Below are positions 1 through 8,746 of a stretch of 64,000 nt of DNA, one piece after another (the stretch's first letter is position 1; every line of letters starts with the position of its first letter). Origin of the DNA: Stenotrophomonas sp. WZN-1 (GTDB lineage Bacteria; Pseudomonadota; Gammaproteobacteria; Xanthomonadales; Xanthomonadaceae); the NCBI RefSeq assembly GCF_002192255.1, contig NZ_CP021768.1, positions 1,878,001-1,942,000 on the forward strand, read 5' to 3'. Made by a program: the position numbers and the translations under genes. Under the pieces are notes generated by a model. That model saw only the letters and a program-made list of their open reading frames with translations. It was not told where the DNA came from and did no database searches.

Positions 1-648
1 GACGGCCCATCCGGGGCCGGCAAGGGTACCATCAGCCGCATCATCGCGCGCAGGATGGGCTGGCATTACCTGGATTCGGGCGCGCTGTACCGGGCGGTGG
101 GCGTGGCCGCAAGCTGGGCTGACATCGATACCTCCGACGCCTCGGCGCTGGTCCGTTGCACCTTCGACACCCACGTTCAGTTTGTCGAGCAGGGCGATGC
201 CATGCGGGTCATGGTCAACGGCACCGATGCCACCGACGAGCTGCGCCTGGAGACCACCGGTGCGCTGGCCTCGGCCATTGCCGCCATTCCGGAGGTCCGG
301 GCTGCCCTGAAGGAGCGCCAGCGCGCATTCAGGGAGCTGCCGGGGCTGGTTGCTGATGGCCGCGACATGGGTACGGTGATCTTCCCGAACGCCTCCTACA
401 AGGTCTTCCTGACCGCCAGTGCCGAGGAGCGCGCCGAGCGCCGGCATAAGCAGTTGAAAGACAAGGGGGTTTCTGTTAACTTTGATGACCTCCTGCGCGA
501 GATCATGGCCCGCGACGCCCGTGATGCTCAGCGTACCGTGGCGCCCCTGAAGCCGGCAGACGATGCTGTCCTCATCGACACCACAGGCATCGGCATCGAT
601 GATGTCGTTGCCCGAGTGATGGATCTGCTTCCGGTTCCGGCTGCCTGA
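1..648 (+). CDS. cmk: Cytidylate kinase, 5' end outside window
   Basis: Phosphorylates CMP and dCMP with ATP in the cytoplasm (pyrimidine nucleotide recycling). The reading frame is open from base 1 and begins inside the P-loop (GPSGAGKGT), so only a few N-terminal residues are missing. Also visible are the substrate-side [11 protein letters not shown] motif and the RxxRR-type lid ([11 protein letters not shown]). Its place directly upstream of rpsA is the classical cmk-rpsA-ihfB order of Gammaproteobacteria. Identification is secure; only the true start is unseen. Confidence 0.97.
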   Translation, partial: DGPSGAGKGTISRIIARRMGWHYLDSGALYRAVGVAASWADIDTSDASALVRCTFDTHVQFVEQGDAMRVMVNGTDATDELRLETTGALASAIAAIPEVRAALKERQRAFRELPGLVADGRDMGTVIFPNASYKVFLTASAEERAERRHKQLKDKGVSVNFDDLLREIMARDARDAQRTVAPLKPADDAVLIDTTGIGIDDVVARVMDLLPVPAA

Positions 649-846
649 TCCGTTCGCGCAGGAGCACTGCCAGCAGCATCGGCGGTGGTCGCGCATAGCA
701 GTGCTGTACCAGCTCCGTCGCGCAATGATGCGTGGCGGTTTTCCTACTACACACGACCTGCGTTTCCGGGGTCGACCAACAGGCGGGCGGTCGCCATTCC
801 CCTGAAGGGGACGCCACCGACCCATGTGTCCAACAGAGTAAATCTA
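649..846 (+). promoter_or_regulatory. rpsA leader region
   Basis: About 200 bases between cmk and rpsA hold no gene. A GC-rich hairpin with a cccctgaagggg core lies near 799-812, and the sequence before the rpsA ATG (acagagtaaatcta) has no strong Shine-Dalgarno. S1 is known in E. coli to repress its own translation through a structured leader without a canonical Shine-Dalgarno, so an equivalent role here is plausible but inferred. Confidence 0.35.
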
Positions 847-2532
847 ATGACCGAATCATTTGCCGAACTGTTTGAAGCCAGCCAGGCCAACCTGGCCAAG
901 CTGAAGCCGGGCGCCATCGTCAGCGGTACCGTTGTTGAAGTCCGCGGCGACGTCGTGGTGATCAACGCTGGCCTGAAGTCCGAAGGCATCGTGCCGATCG
1001 AACAGTTCCGTAACGACGCTGGCGAAATCGACGTCGCCGAAGGCGACATCGTCAAGGTCGCCCTCGACTCGATCGAGAACGGCTTCGGCGAAACCGTCCT
1101 GTCGCGCGAGAAGGCCAAGCGCGCGATGGTGTGGGACGAGCTGGAAGAAGCGTTGGAAAAGAACGAAACCATCACCGGCCGCATCAGCGGCAAGGTCAAG
1201 GGTGGTTTCACCGTGGACATCAAGGATGTCCGCGCCTTCCTGCCGGGTTCCCTGGTCGATGTGCGCCCGGTGCGCGATCCGGCCTACCTGGAAGGCAAGG
1301 AGCTCGAGTTCAAGCTCATCAAGCTGGACCGCAAGCGTAACAACGTCGTGGTCTCGCGCCGCGCTGTCGTCGAAAGCGAGCACTCGGAAGAGCGCGAGCA
1401 GCTGATGGACAAGCTGCAGGAAGGCGCGATCCTGAAGGGTGTCGTCAAGAACCTGACCGATTACGGCGCATTCGTGGACCTGGGCGGTATCGACGGCCTG
1501 CTGCACATCACCGACATGGCGTGGAAGCGCGTGCGTCACCCGTCGGAAGTCGTGAACGTCGGCGACGAGCTGGACGTCCGCGTGCTGAAGTTCGACCGCG
1601 AGCGCAACCGCGTTTCGCTGGGCCTGAAGCAGCTGGGCGAGGATCCGTGGGACAACATCGGCCGTCGTTACCCGGCCAACAGCCGCGTCTTCGGCAAGGT
1701 CTCCAACGTCACCGATTACGGCGCGTTCGTTGAGATCGAGCCGGGCGTCGAAGGCCTGGTGCACGTCTCCGAGATGGATTGGACCAACAAGAACGTCAAC
1801 CCGTCCAAGGTTGTCCAGGTTGGTGATGAAGTCGAAGTGATGGTGCTGGACGTTGATGAAGAGCGTCGCCGTATCTCGCTGGGCATGAAGCAGGTTGCCG
1901 CCAATCCGTGGGAAACCTTCGCTGCCACCCACAAGAAGGGTGACAAGGTGTCGGGCCAGATCAAGTCGATCACCGACTTCGGCATCTTCATCGGCCTGGA
2001 CGGCGGCATCGACGGCCTGGTCCACCTGTCCGACATCAGCTGGAACACCACCGGCGAAGACGTCGTTCGCAACTTCAAGAAGGGCGATACCCTGGACGCC
2101 GTGGTCCTGGCTGTCGATCCGGAGCGCGAGCGCATCTCCCTGGGCGTGAAGCAGCTGGAGCAGGATCCGTTCGGCCAGTACATGGCTGCCAATCCGAAGG
2201 GCTCCAAGGTCGAAGGCGTGGTGAAGGAAGTCGACGCCAAGGGCGCGATCATCGAGCTGGCTGACGGCATCGAAGGTTACGTTTCGGCCCGCGACATCGC
2301 CAACGAGCGCGTTGACGACGCCACCCAGCACCTGAAGGTCGGCGACAAGGTCGAAGCCAAGTTCGTGGGCATGGACCGCAAGGGCCGTACCCTGCAGCTG
2401 TCGATCAAGGCCAAGGATGACGCGGAAATGCGCGAAGTGCTGGAGGAATACCAGTCCTCTTCGGCTTCCAGCGGCACCACCCAGCTGGGCGCGCTGCTGC
2501 GTGCACAGCTGAACGGCAACAAGTCCGAGTAA
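847..2532 (+). CDS. rpsA: 30S ribosomal protein S1
   Basis: Ribosomal protein S1 binds mRNA leaders and helps load them on the 30S subunit. The 561-residue product shows six successive S1 (OB-fold) repeats with the usual G-x-V-x-x-(I/V)-T-D-Y/F-G-A/I-F pattern, e.g. [25 protein letters not shown] and [13 protein letters not shown]. The ATG at 847 ([12 protein letters not shown]) was chosen because it matches the family N-terminus; the frame is open upstream to 685 but that extension is not S1-like. Length is normal for the family. Confidence 0.98.
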   Translation: MTESFAELFEASQANLAKLKPGAIVSGTVVEVRGDVVVINAGLKSEGIVPIEQFRNDAGEIDVAEGDIVKVALDSIENGFGETVLSREKAKRAMVWDELEEALEKNETITGRISGKVKGGFTVDIKDVRAFLPGSLVDVRPVRDPAYLEGKELEFKLIKLDRKRNNVVVSRRAVVESEHSEEREQLMDKLQEGAILKGVVKNLTDYGAFVDLGGIDGLLHITDMAWKRVRHPSEVVNVGDELDVRVLKFDRERNRVSLGLKQLGEDPWDNIGRRYPANSRVFGKVSNVTDYGAFVEIEPGVEGLVHVSEMDWTNKNVNPSKVVQVGDEVEVMVLDVDEERRRISLGMKQVAANPWETFAATHKKGDKVSGQIKSITDFGIFIGLDGGIDGLVHLSDISWNTTGEDVVRNFKKGDTLDAVVLAVDPERERISLGVKQLEQDPFGQYMAANPKGSKVEGVVKEVDAKGAIIELADGIEGYVSARDIANERVDDATQHLKVGDKVEAKFVGMDRKGRTLQLSIKAKDDAEMREVLEEYQSSSASSGTTQLGALLRAQLNGNKSE

Positions 2533-2561
2533 TCGGCCTTACGCTGTTCGTTGTTTCCTGG

Positions 2562-2586
2562 ACGGCCCGGGCATTGCCCGGGCCGT
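2562..2586 (+). terminator. Hairpin between rpsA and ihfB
   Basis: An 11-bp perfect stem (acggcccgggc paired with gcccgggccgt) closes a 3-base loop (att). It is followed by ttca rather than a long T-run, so it may be a weak terminator or an mRNA-stabilising hairpin that lowers expression of the downstream ihfB. Confidence 0.55.
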
Positions 2587-2619
2587 TTCAGGCTGAGATG
2601 CCCCTGATGTGAGCCGGTA

Positions 2620-2925
2620 ATGACCAAATCCGAACTGATCGAAATCCTTGCGCGCCGCCAGGCGCACCTGAAGGCCGATGATGTCGATCTGGCGGTGAAG
2701 TCGTTGCTGGAAATGATGGGCGGATCGCTGTCCGCCGGGGATCGCATCGAAATCCGTGGTTTTGGCAGCTTCTCGCTGCACTATCGTCCGCCGCGCCTGG
2801 GCCGCAACCCGAAGACCGGCGAATCGGTTGCCCTGCCGGGCAAGCATGTCCCCCATTTCAAGCCGGGCAAGGAACTGCGCGAGCGGGTCAGCAGTGTGCT
2901 GCCGCTGGACGCCGATCCGGCCTGA
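2620..2925 (+). CDS. ihfB: Integration host factor subunit beta
   Basis: Beta subunit of IHF, the heterodimeric DNA-bending nucleoid protein. The 101-residue protein has the HU/IHF fold signature: N-terminal helices ([14 protein letters not shown]), then the DNA-contacting arm region [22 protein letters not shown] with the conserved RxxRxGRNPxTGE and the intercalating proline. It follows rpsA by 87 bases, as in many Gammaproteobacteria. Confidence 0.97.
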
Positions 2926-3002
2926 GCCTGCCGTCGCGCCACCGCGTGCGAATCCAGCCGCGAGTCGGATAAGCTACGGACTCCTGCCACTGGAGCTGTC
3001 GC

Positions 3003-3287
3003 ATGAAGGTTTTTCGTCTGCTGGTCCTGCTGGCGGTACTCATTCTTGGGTTGATCATCGGTGCCATGAACATGGACGAGATGACCATCAACCTTGTTTT
3101 CACCCAACTGAAGACCTCGGTCGGCGTGGCAATCATTGCCGCATTGCTGATCGGTGTCATCGTCGGTGCTGGCCTGGTGCTGGTGAGCGTGGTCATTCCG
3201 CTCTACGGCCAGCTGCGCCGCGCCAACAAGTCCGCTGTCGCTTCACCGGCACCGGTTGCTTCCCCGCAATCTTTTGATGGACGTTGA
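3003..3287 (+). CDS. lapA: LapA family small inner-membrane protein
   Basis: A 94-residue protein with two hydrophobic segments (about residues 4-20 and 40-66) and the NMDEMTINLVF hairpin typical of the LapA/DUF1049 family. LapA partners LapB in controlling lipopolysaccharide synthesis in E. coli. It ends 6 bases before lapB, so the two are almost certainly cotranscribed. The cytoplasmic tail is short and basic. Confidence 0.88.
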   Translation: MKVFRLLVLLAVLILGLIIGAMNMDEMTINLVFTQLKTSVGVAIIAALLIGVIVGAGLVLVSVVIPLYGQLRRANKSAVASPAPVASPQSFDGR

Positions 3288-3293
3288 TCGAAG

Positions 3294-4472
3294 ATGGATT
3301 TCGTCACCGAGTGGTTCTGGTTCTTCCTGTTCGTTCCGCTGGCCGCCCTGGCCGGGTGGGTGATCGGACGGCGTGGTGGTCAACGCCACGGTGACAGCCA
3401 GGTCAGCCGCCTGTCGAGCACCTATTTCCGTGGCCTGAACTACCTGCTCAACGAGCAGCCGGACAAGGCCATCGAGCTGTTCCTGCACATCGCCGAGCTG
3501 GACAAGGAAACCTTCGAGACCCAGGTCGCGCTGGGCCACCTGTTCCGCCGCCGTGGCGAAGTCGACCGCGCCATCCGCCTGCATCAGGGGCTGGTCAATC
3601 GCCATGACCTGAGTGACGCGCAGCGCGTGCAGGCCTTGCTGGCGCTGGGCGAGGACTACATGAAGTCCGGCCTGCTGGACCGTGCCGAGACCGTGTTCAC
3701 CGAGCTGGCACAGCTGGATCAGCGTGCACCGCAGGCACTCAAGCACCTGATCGGCATCTACCAGGCCGAGCGCGACTGGGAAAAGGCGATCGACAACGCC
3801 ACCCGTTTCGAGGACGTCACCGGCGAGCCGATGGGCAAGCTGATCGGGCAGTTCGAGTGCGAACTGGCTGAGCGGTTCCGTGGAGCCGGCAAGCTGGAAG
3901 AGGCGAGGGCGGCCATCGCCCGCGCCTATCAGGCCGATGCGATGTCGGTGCGCGCTGGCATCATCGAAGGCCGGCTGGAAACCGATGCGGGCAATCCGGA
4001 AGCCGCCGTCCGTGCCTTCGAGCGTGCTGCACGCAACGACCCCGAATACCTGCCCGAACTGCTGCCCGCGTTGATGCAGAACTATCGCAAGGTCGGCGAT
4101 CTGGCGGGCGCGCGCGCGTTCCTGTCGGAGATGACCGAGCATTACCGTGGCATCGCCCCGGTATTGGCGCTGACCCGGCTGATGGAAGAGCAGGAGGGCG
4201 TGGCTCCAGCCCGTGCCTACCTCGGTCGCCAGCTCAAGGATCGCCCGTCGGTACGTGGCGAATCCGCGCTGATCGACCTGACCCTCGCCGAGGGAGCCGA
4301 TTCCACCGCCACCCTGCATGACCTCAAGCACATCACCGACCAGTTGCTGGTGCGCAACCCGGCTTATCGCTGCACGCGCTGCGGCTTCGGCGCGCGTACC
4401 CACCACTGGCAGTGCCCGAGCTGCAAGGAGTGGGGAACGGTCAAGCCGCTGCTGAACTACGCGGTGCTCTGA
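3294..4472 (+). CDS. lapB: Lipopolysaccharide assembly protein LapB
   Basis: LapB anchors to the inner membrane and, with FtsH, tunes LpxC turnover and thus lipopolysaccharide synthesis. The 392-residue product has one N-terminal membrane segment (FVTEWFWFFLFVPLAALAGW), a long run of TPR helices (from about residue 45 to 345) and a C-terminal rubredoxin-like knuckle with two CxxC pairs (CTRC near 360, CPSC near 375). Architecture and length fit the family. It follows lapA directly and is followed after 3 bases by a lipid-linked sugar transferase, so envelope genes are grouped here. Confidence 0.96.
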   Translation: MDFVTEWFWFFLFVPLAALAGWVIGRRGGQRHGDSQVSRLSSTYFRGLNYLLNEQPDKAIELFLHIAELDKETFETQVALGHLFRRRGEVDRAIRLHQGLVNRHDLSDAQRVQALLALGEDYMKSGLLDRAETVFTELAQLDQRAPQALKHLIGIYQAERDWEKAIDNATRFEDVTGEPMGKLIGQFECELAERFRGAGKLEEARAAIARAYQADAMSVRAGIIEGRLETDAGNPEAAVRAFERAARNDPEYLPELLPALMQNYRKVGDLAGARAFLSEMTEHYRGIAPVLALTRLMEEQEGVAPARAYLGRQLKDRPSVRGESALIDLTLAEGADSTATLHDLKHITDQLLVRNPAYRCTRCGFGARTHHWQCPSCKEWGTVKPLLNYAVL

Positions 4473-4475
4473 TCC

Positions 4476-5465
4476 ATGCCCTGGCTTGTGATGGGCGCGC
4501 TGCTGGGGCTCGCCCTGCTGAGTGCGGTGCTGACCTGGGCTGCACGCGGCTACGCGCTGCGCCAGCAGTTGATGGACCAGCCCGGCGAACGCCGCAGCCA
4601 TAGCGTCGCTACCCCGCGCGGTGGCGGCATCGCCATCGTCATCAGCCTGCTGGTGACTGCAGCCGTGGCCATCTGGGCCTGGCCCGAAAGCACGCCGACA
4701 GTGCTGGTGGCCAGCCTTGGGCTGGTGCTGGTGGCCGGTATCGGCTGGTGGGATGACCACAGGCCCCTGCCGGCGATGCGTCGCCTGCTGGTGCATTTCA
4801 TTGCCGCGGCGCTGCTGGCCGGCCTGGTCAAGGTGAATGGTGGCAGCTGGCTGTTGGCGGTGCTGGTGCTGCTGTTCACCGCCTCGCTGATCAACATCTG
4901 GAACTTCATGGACGGCATCAATGGCATTGCCGCCAGCCAGGCCGTCGTGGCGATGCTGGGCTTGGCGCCGGTACTGCCGTGGCCGTATTCGCTGGCTGCC
5001 GTGGCCCTGGGCCTGGCCTGCCTTGGATTCCTGCCGTTCAACTTCCCCCGGGCCCGGATTTTCATGGGCGATGTCGGAAGCGGCGCGCTGGGGTATGCGG
5101 TCGCCGCCGTGCTGGCGCTCGCCAGCGTGCGGACCGATATCAACTGGATCCTGCTGCTGGTGCCGGTTTCGCCGTTCCTCGTGGACGCGGGCTTCACACT
5201 GCTGGCGCGCATCATTTCCGGACAACGCTGGATGGAACCCCATACCCAGCACGTCTACCAGCGCGCGGTGCAGGCAGGAGCCAGTCACCCCCAGGTGACA
5301 GGGATGTACTTTGCTTTGGGCCTGTTCAGTATTACAGTGTTCAATGTCTGCTCCAATTTGCAGCCGAGGTGGGAGGCTGCCGTGGCGATCACGTGGTTCA
5401 TCGCGTTGAGCGTCCTCTGGCTCCTCCTGCGCAATGGAATGCGCCACCGAAAAGGAACTACCTGA
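4476..5465 (+). CDS. WecA/MraY-family undecaprenyl-phosphate sugar-phosphate transferase (glycosyltransferase family 4)
   Basis: Polytopic inner-membrane enzyme that starts O-antigen or related glycan assembly by moving a sugar-1-phosphate from UDP-sugar to undecaprenyl phosphate. The 329-residue protein has about ten hydrophobic segments and the family motifs: the PRGGG loop near residues 44-48, WWDDHR near 90, NIWNFMDGINGI near 140 and FMGDVGSGALGY near 195, plus the C-terminal HVYQR region. It lies 3 bases from both lapB and the downstream dehydratase, suggesting one transcript. The exact sugar (GlcNAc, FucNAc or similar) cannot be read from sequence. Confidence 0.9.
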   Translation: MPWLVMGALLGLALLSAVLTWAARGYALRQQLMDQPGERRSHSVATPRGGGIAIVISLLVTAAVAIWAWPESTPTVLVASLGLVLVAGIGWWDDHRPLPAMRRLLVHFIAAALLAGLVKVNGGSWLLAVLVLLFTASLINIWNFMDGINGIAASQAVVAMLGLAPVLPWPYSLAAVALGLACLGFLPFNFPRARIFMGDVGSGALGYAVAAVLALASVRTDINWILLLVPVSPFLVDAGFTLLARIISGQRWMEPHTQHVYQRAVQAGASHPQVTGMYFALGLFSITVFNVCSNLQPRWEAAVAITWFIALSVLWLLLRNGMRHRKGTT

Positions 5466-5468
5466 CTT

Positions 5469-7382
5469 ATGGCTTCACCCTGGCGGGACAGAATCCTCGG
5501 CCTGATGCCGCGTTCGGCCATCGTCTGCCACGACCTCTTCATGGTCTGGGCATGCTGGCAGTTGCTCCATGCAGGGCGTTACTCGATCCTGCCCAACGCC
5601 CCGGCGCTGCCGCTGTGGAACGTCGATACCACCCTGGTCCTGCTGCTGCAGGGCCTGGTGTTCTGGCGCGTGGGCCTGTACCGCGGCCTGTGGCGCTTCG
5701 CCAGCGTCAGCGACCTGTTGAACATCTTCAAGGCCAGCTTCATCGGCATGGTGGCCATCGTCCTGGTGCTGATGTGGAAGCGCTTCGACGGCGTACCGAT
5801 GTCGGTGCTGGTGATCTATCCGTTCGCATTGTCGGCATTGCTGGGCGCGCCGCGACTGCTGTACCGCGCCTGGAAGGACTACCAGGCACTGCAGTCCGAT
5901 TCCAGCGCCCGCCGCGTGCTGATCCTCGGCGCCGGCCAGGCTGCCGAAACCCTGGTGCGCGACCTGCGCCGTTCCGGCAACTTCGAGCCGGTCGGCCTGC
6001 TCGACGATGCACCGCACCTGCGTGGTGCCAAGCTGCAGGGCCTGCCGATCCTCGGCACCCTGGATGACGCGCCGACCGTGGTCCGCGAGACCGCTGCCAA
6101 GCTGCTGGTCATTGCCATGCCGTCGCTGGATGCCGCAGGCATGCAGCGCGTCGTCGCGATCTGTGAAAGCACCGGCGTGCCGTTCCGTACCGTGCCCAAG
6201 CTCAGTGACATCCTGCAGGGCCAGTCGCTGCCGGGCCAGTTGAAGGAAGTGGCGATCGAGGACCTGCTGGGCCGCAAGCCGATCATGCCGGACTGGAACC
6301 TGATCCGCGGCTGGCTGGGCGGGCGCACCGTGATGGTCACCGGCGCCGGTGGTTCGATCGGCTCGGAGCTGTGTCGCCAGTGCGCGCGGCATGGCGCCGG
6401 TCGCATCATCCTGCTGGAGATCAGTGAACTGCTGTTGCTGACCATCGAAGGCGAGCTGCGCCGCAGCTTCCCCGATGTCGAGATTGAAGCGGTGCTCGGC
6501 GATTGTGGTGACCCGGCGGTGATCCGCCACGCGCTGTCGCTGCATCCGGTCGATACCGCTTTCCACGCCGCTGCCTACAAGCATGTACCAGTGCTGGAGC
6601 GCCAGCTGCGCGAAGCGGTGCGCAACAACATCCTGGCGACCGAAAACGTGGCCCGCGCCTGCCTGGAGGCGCGCGTGGAGCATTTCGTGTTCATCTCCAC
6701 CGACAAGGCGGTCGATCCGGTCAATGCGCTGGGCGCCAGCAAGCGCTACGCCGAGATGATCTGCCAGAGCCTGGACCAGAAGTCCACGCATACCCGTTTT
6801 GTCACGGTACGCTTCGGCAACGTGCTGGCGTCGGCCGGCAGCGTGGTGCCGCTGTTCCGCGAGCAGATCCTGCGTGGCGGGCCGGTCACTGTCACCGACC
6901 CGGAAGTCAGCCGTTACTTCATGACCATCCCCGAGGCCTGCCAGCTGATCCTGCAGGCGGCCGCCTCGGCGTCGCACGGTGCGATCTACACCCTCGACAT
7001 GGGGGAGCCGGTGCCAATCCGCGTGTTGGCCGAACAGATGATCCGCCTGACCGGCAAGCAGCCGTACAAGGACATCCAGATCATCTATACCGGCCTGCGT
7101 CCGGGCGAGAAGCTGCACGAGACGCTGTTCTATTCGGACGAAGACTACAGCTCGACCGCGCACCCGAAGATTCTCGAGGCCGGCGTGCGTGCGTTCTCGC
7201 GGGATCTGGTGCTGGGCAACGTCCCACGCCTGCGTGAGGCGATTGCCAGCTACGACACCGCCAGCATCCAGGAAATCCTGTTTGCGACGATGCCGGAATT
7301 CTCGCCAATCGAACAGGATGCTTACATTTCATCCGCTAAAGTCGTGCCTTTTCCGGCACGTGAGGCCAACAGGCACCAATGA
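5469..7382 (+). CDS. WbpM/CapD-type nucleoside-diphosphate-sugar 4,6-dehydratase (membrane-anchored)
   Basis: Large (637-residue) SDR enzyme of the WbpM/PglF/CapD group, which makes 4-keto-6-deoxy-HexNAc precursors for O-antigen. N-terminal membrane helices span about residues 15-130; a first nucleotide-binding-like domain follows (LILGAGQAAE near 151), then the catalytic SDR domain with TGAGGSIGSELC near 292 and STDKAVDP near 413. In the stretch NALGASKRYAE the Tyr of classical SDRs is replaced by Leu, where WbpM-type enzymes usually have Met. It overlaps galU by 4 bases (ATGA), so translation is likely coupled. Confidence 0.92.
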   Translation: MASPWRDRILGLMPRSAIVCHDLFMVWACWQLLHAGRYSILPNAPALPLWNVDTTLVLLLQGLVFWRVGLYRGLWRFASVSDLLNIFKASFIGMVAIVLVLMWKRFDGVPMSVLVIYPFALSALLGAPRLLYRAWKDYQALQSDSSARRVLILGAGQAAETLVRDLRRSGNFEPVGLLDDAPHLRGAKLQGLPILGTLDDAPTVVRETAAKLLVIAMPSLDAAGMQRVVAICESTGVPFRTVPKLSDILQGQSLPGQLKEVAIEDLLGRKPIMPDWNLIRGWLGGRTVMVTGAGGSIGSELCRQCARHGAGRIILLEISELLLLTIEGELRRSFPDVEIEAVLGDCGDPAVIRHALSLHPVDTAFHAAAYKHVPVLERQLREAVRNNILATENVARACLEARVEHFVFISTDKAVDPVNALGASKRYAEMICQSLDQKSTHTRFVTVRFGNVLASAGSVVPLFREQILRGGPVTVTDPEVSRYFMTIPEACQLILQAAASASHGAIYTLDMGEPVPIRVLAEQMIRLTGKQPYKDIQIIYTGLRPGEKLHETLFYSDEDYSSTAHPKILEAGVRAFSRDLVLGNVPRLREAIASYDTASIQEILFATMPEFSPIEQDAYISSAKVVPFPAREANRHQ

Positions 7383-8257
7383 GCAAGCGAATCCGCAAAG
7401 CAGTTTTCCCGGTGGCAGGGCTGGGGACGCGTTTCTTGCCAGCAACCAAGACTGTGCCGAAGGAGATGCTGCCGATCATTGATCGGCCGCTGATCCAGTA
7501 CGCCGTGGATGAGGCGATCGAGGCCGGCTGCGATACGCTGGTGTTCATTACCAACCGTTACAAGCACGCGGTCGCTGACTATTTCGACAAGGCCTACGAG
7601 CTGGAGCAGAAGCTCGAGCGCGCTGGCAAGCAGGAGCAGTTGGAGCTGATCCGCCACGTGCTGCCCAATGGCGTGCGCGCGATCTTCGTGACCCAGGCCG
7701 AGGCACTGGGCCTGGGGCATGCCGTGCTGTGTGCCAAGGCAGTGATCGGCGACGAGCCGTTCGCCGTGCTGCTGCCAGACGACCTGATCTGGAATCGGGG
7801 TGCGGGCGCGCTGAAGCAGATGGCCGACCTCAACGAAGCCAGTGGCGCAAGCGTGATCGCCGTTGAAGACGTGCCGCACGACAAGACTGCCAGCTACGGC
7901 ATCGTTGCCACTGATGCGTTCGACGGCCGCAAGGGTCGCATTTCGCAGATCGTCGAGAAGCCGAAGCCGGAGGACGCGCCGAGCGACCTGGCGGTGGTCG
8001 GCCGCTATGTGTTGAGCCCGAAGATCTTCGAGCTGCTGGAGCAGACCGGTAGTGGTGCTGGTGGCGAGATCCAGCTGACCGATGCGATCGCGCAGCTGCT
8101 GAAGATCGAAGAGGTCGATGCCTACCGCTTCGAGGGCACCCGCTTCGACTGCGGCACGCATCTGGGGCTGGTGGAGGCGACGATCCGCTTCGCGCTGGAC
8201 AACCCGAAGCTGGCTGGCCCGGCGCGGGAGAAGCTGGCGGCGATGTTGGCGGAATAA
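7379..8257 (+). CDS. galU: UTP--glucose-1-phosphate uridylyltransferase
   Basis: Makes UDP-glucose, the entry sugar nucleotide for lipopolysaccharide core and exopolysaccharide. The 292-residue product has the GalU signature VFPVAGLGTRFLPATK with the following VPKEMLPI, the LPDDLIW substrate loop and the VGRYVLSP segment. The start overlaps the dehydratase stop. It ends the lapA-to-galU envelope block; a terminator lies about 205 bases downstream. Confidence 0.97.
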   Translation: MSKRIRKAVFPVAGLGTRFLPATKTVPKEMLPIIDRPLIQYAVDEAIEAGCDTLVFITNRYKHAVADYFDKAYELEQKLERAGKQEQLELIRHVLPNGVRAIFVTQAEALGLGHAVLCAKAVIGDEPFAVLLPDDLIWNRGAGALKQMADLNEASGASVIAVEDVPHDKTASYGIVATDAFDGRKGRISQIVEKPKPEDAPSDLAVVGRYVLSPKIFELLEQTGSGAGGEIQLTDAIAQLLKIEEVDAYRFEGTRFDCGTHLGLVEATIRFALDNPKLAGPAREKLAAMLAE

Positions 8258-8314
8258 GGTTTATCAAGCGCACCGTCAGCGCCTTCCTGCCAAAGTGGGG
8301 GAGGCGCGGGCAGT

Positions 8315-8390
8315 CCGCTGCAGGACACGCCGTAAACCCATCCCTGGGGGCTCGATGGCGCCATCCATGGCGCCAACGGTCCTGCAGCGG
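8315..8390. repeat. Structured intergenic repeat, copy A
   Basis: A 76-base element closed by perfect 11-bp arms (ccgctgcagga at 8315-8325 and tcctgcagcgg at 8380-8390). Inside is a second perfect palindrome (tggcgccat-cc-atggcgcca, 8356-8375) and a ccctgggggctcga segment. The core is the reverse complement of copy B at 8616-8689, while the outer arms differ in sequence but still pair, which points to selection on the fold. Confidence 0.8.
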
Positions 8391-8461
8391 CCTGCCCACG
8401 CCTCTCGACAGTTTCCTGCGGGCGCGGACGGAAGGGCGGAATCAAGGGCAAGAGCAAAAGC

Positions 8462-8490
8462 AAAAAAGGCAGCCGATGGCTGCCTTTTTT
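8462..8490 (+). terminator. Rho-independent terminator after galU
   Basis: Stem aaaaaaggcagcc paired with ggctgcctttttt around a 3-base loop (gat), with six T at the 3' end and six A at the 5' end. It can act in both directions, for galU and for readthrough from the other strand. Confidence 0.85.
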
Positions 8491-8510
8491 GTTTCCGCGA
8501 ACGTCGAGTC

Positions 8511-8549
8511 GGGGTCGGATCCCTTTGCGTAGCAAAGGGCTCTGACCCC
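8511..8549. repeat. Inverted repeat with ggggtc/gacccc ends
   Basis: Outer arms ggggtc and gacccc enclose a second hairpin (ccctttgc/gcaaaggg with loop gta). It resembles dispersed palindromic units of Xanthomonadaceae intergenic regions; no function can be read from it. Confidence 0.6.
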
Positions 8550-8615
8550 AGCTCTTGATCCTGCCTTTGCTCACCCCTCCGCCGCGGGGAGGCTGGAAGG
8601 GCCGGGTCGGCAGGG

Positions 8616-8689
8616 CTGCCCGGGACCGTTGGCGCCATGGATGGCGCCATCGAGCCCCCAGGGACGGGTTCACGGCGTGTCCCGGGCAG
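8616..8689. repeat. Structured intergenic repeat, copy B
   Basis: Closed by perfect arms ctgcccgggac (8616-8626) and gtcccgggcag (8679-8689). The interior is the inverted copy of the element at 8315-8390, including the tggcgccat-gg-atggcgcca palindrome. The arm sequences are unrelated to those of copy A yet fully complementary, i.e. compensatory change. Confidence 0.8.
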
Positions 8690-8746
8690 TCTCACCCACC
8701 CGGGCTATGCAGTACGCCGACATCCCGACCGGCAGCGCCTTGAACC

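Noticed and set aside
685..846. Upstream extension of rpsA
   Set aside because: The extra residues do not resemble S1; ATG 847 matches the family start.
856..2331. Long minus-strand frame opposite rpsA
   Set aside because: Antisense shadow of a strongly codon-biased ribosomal gene.
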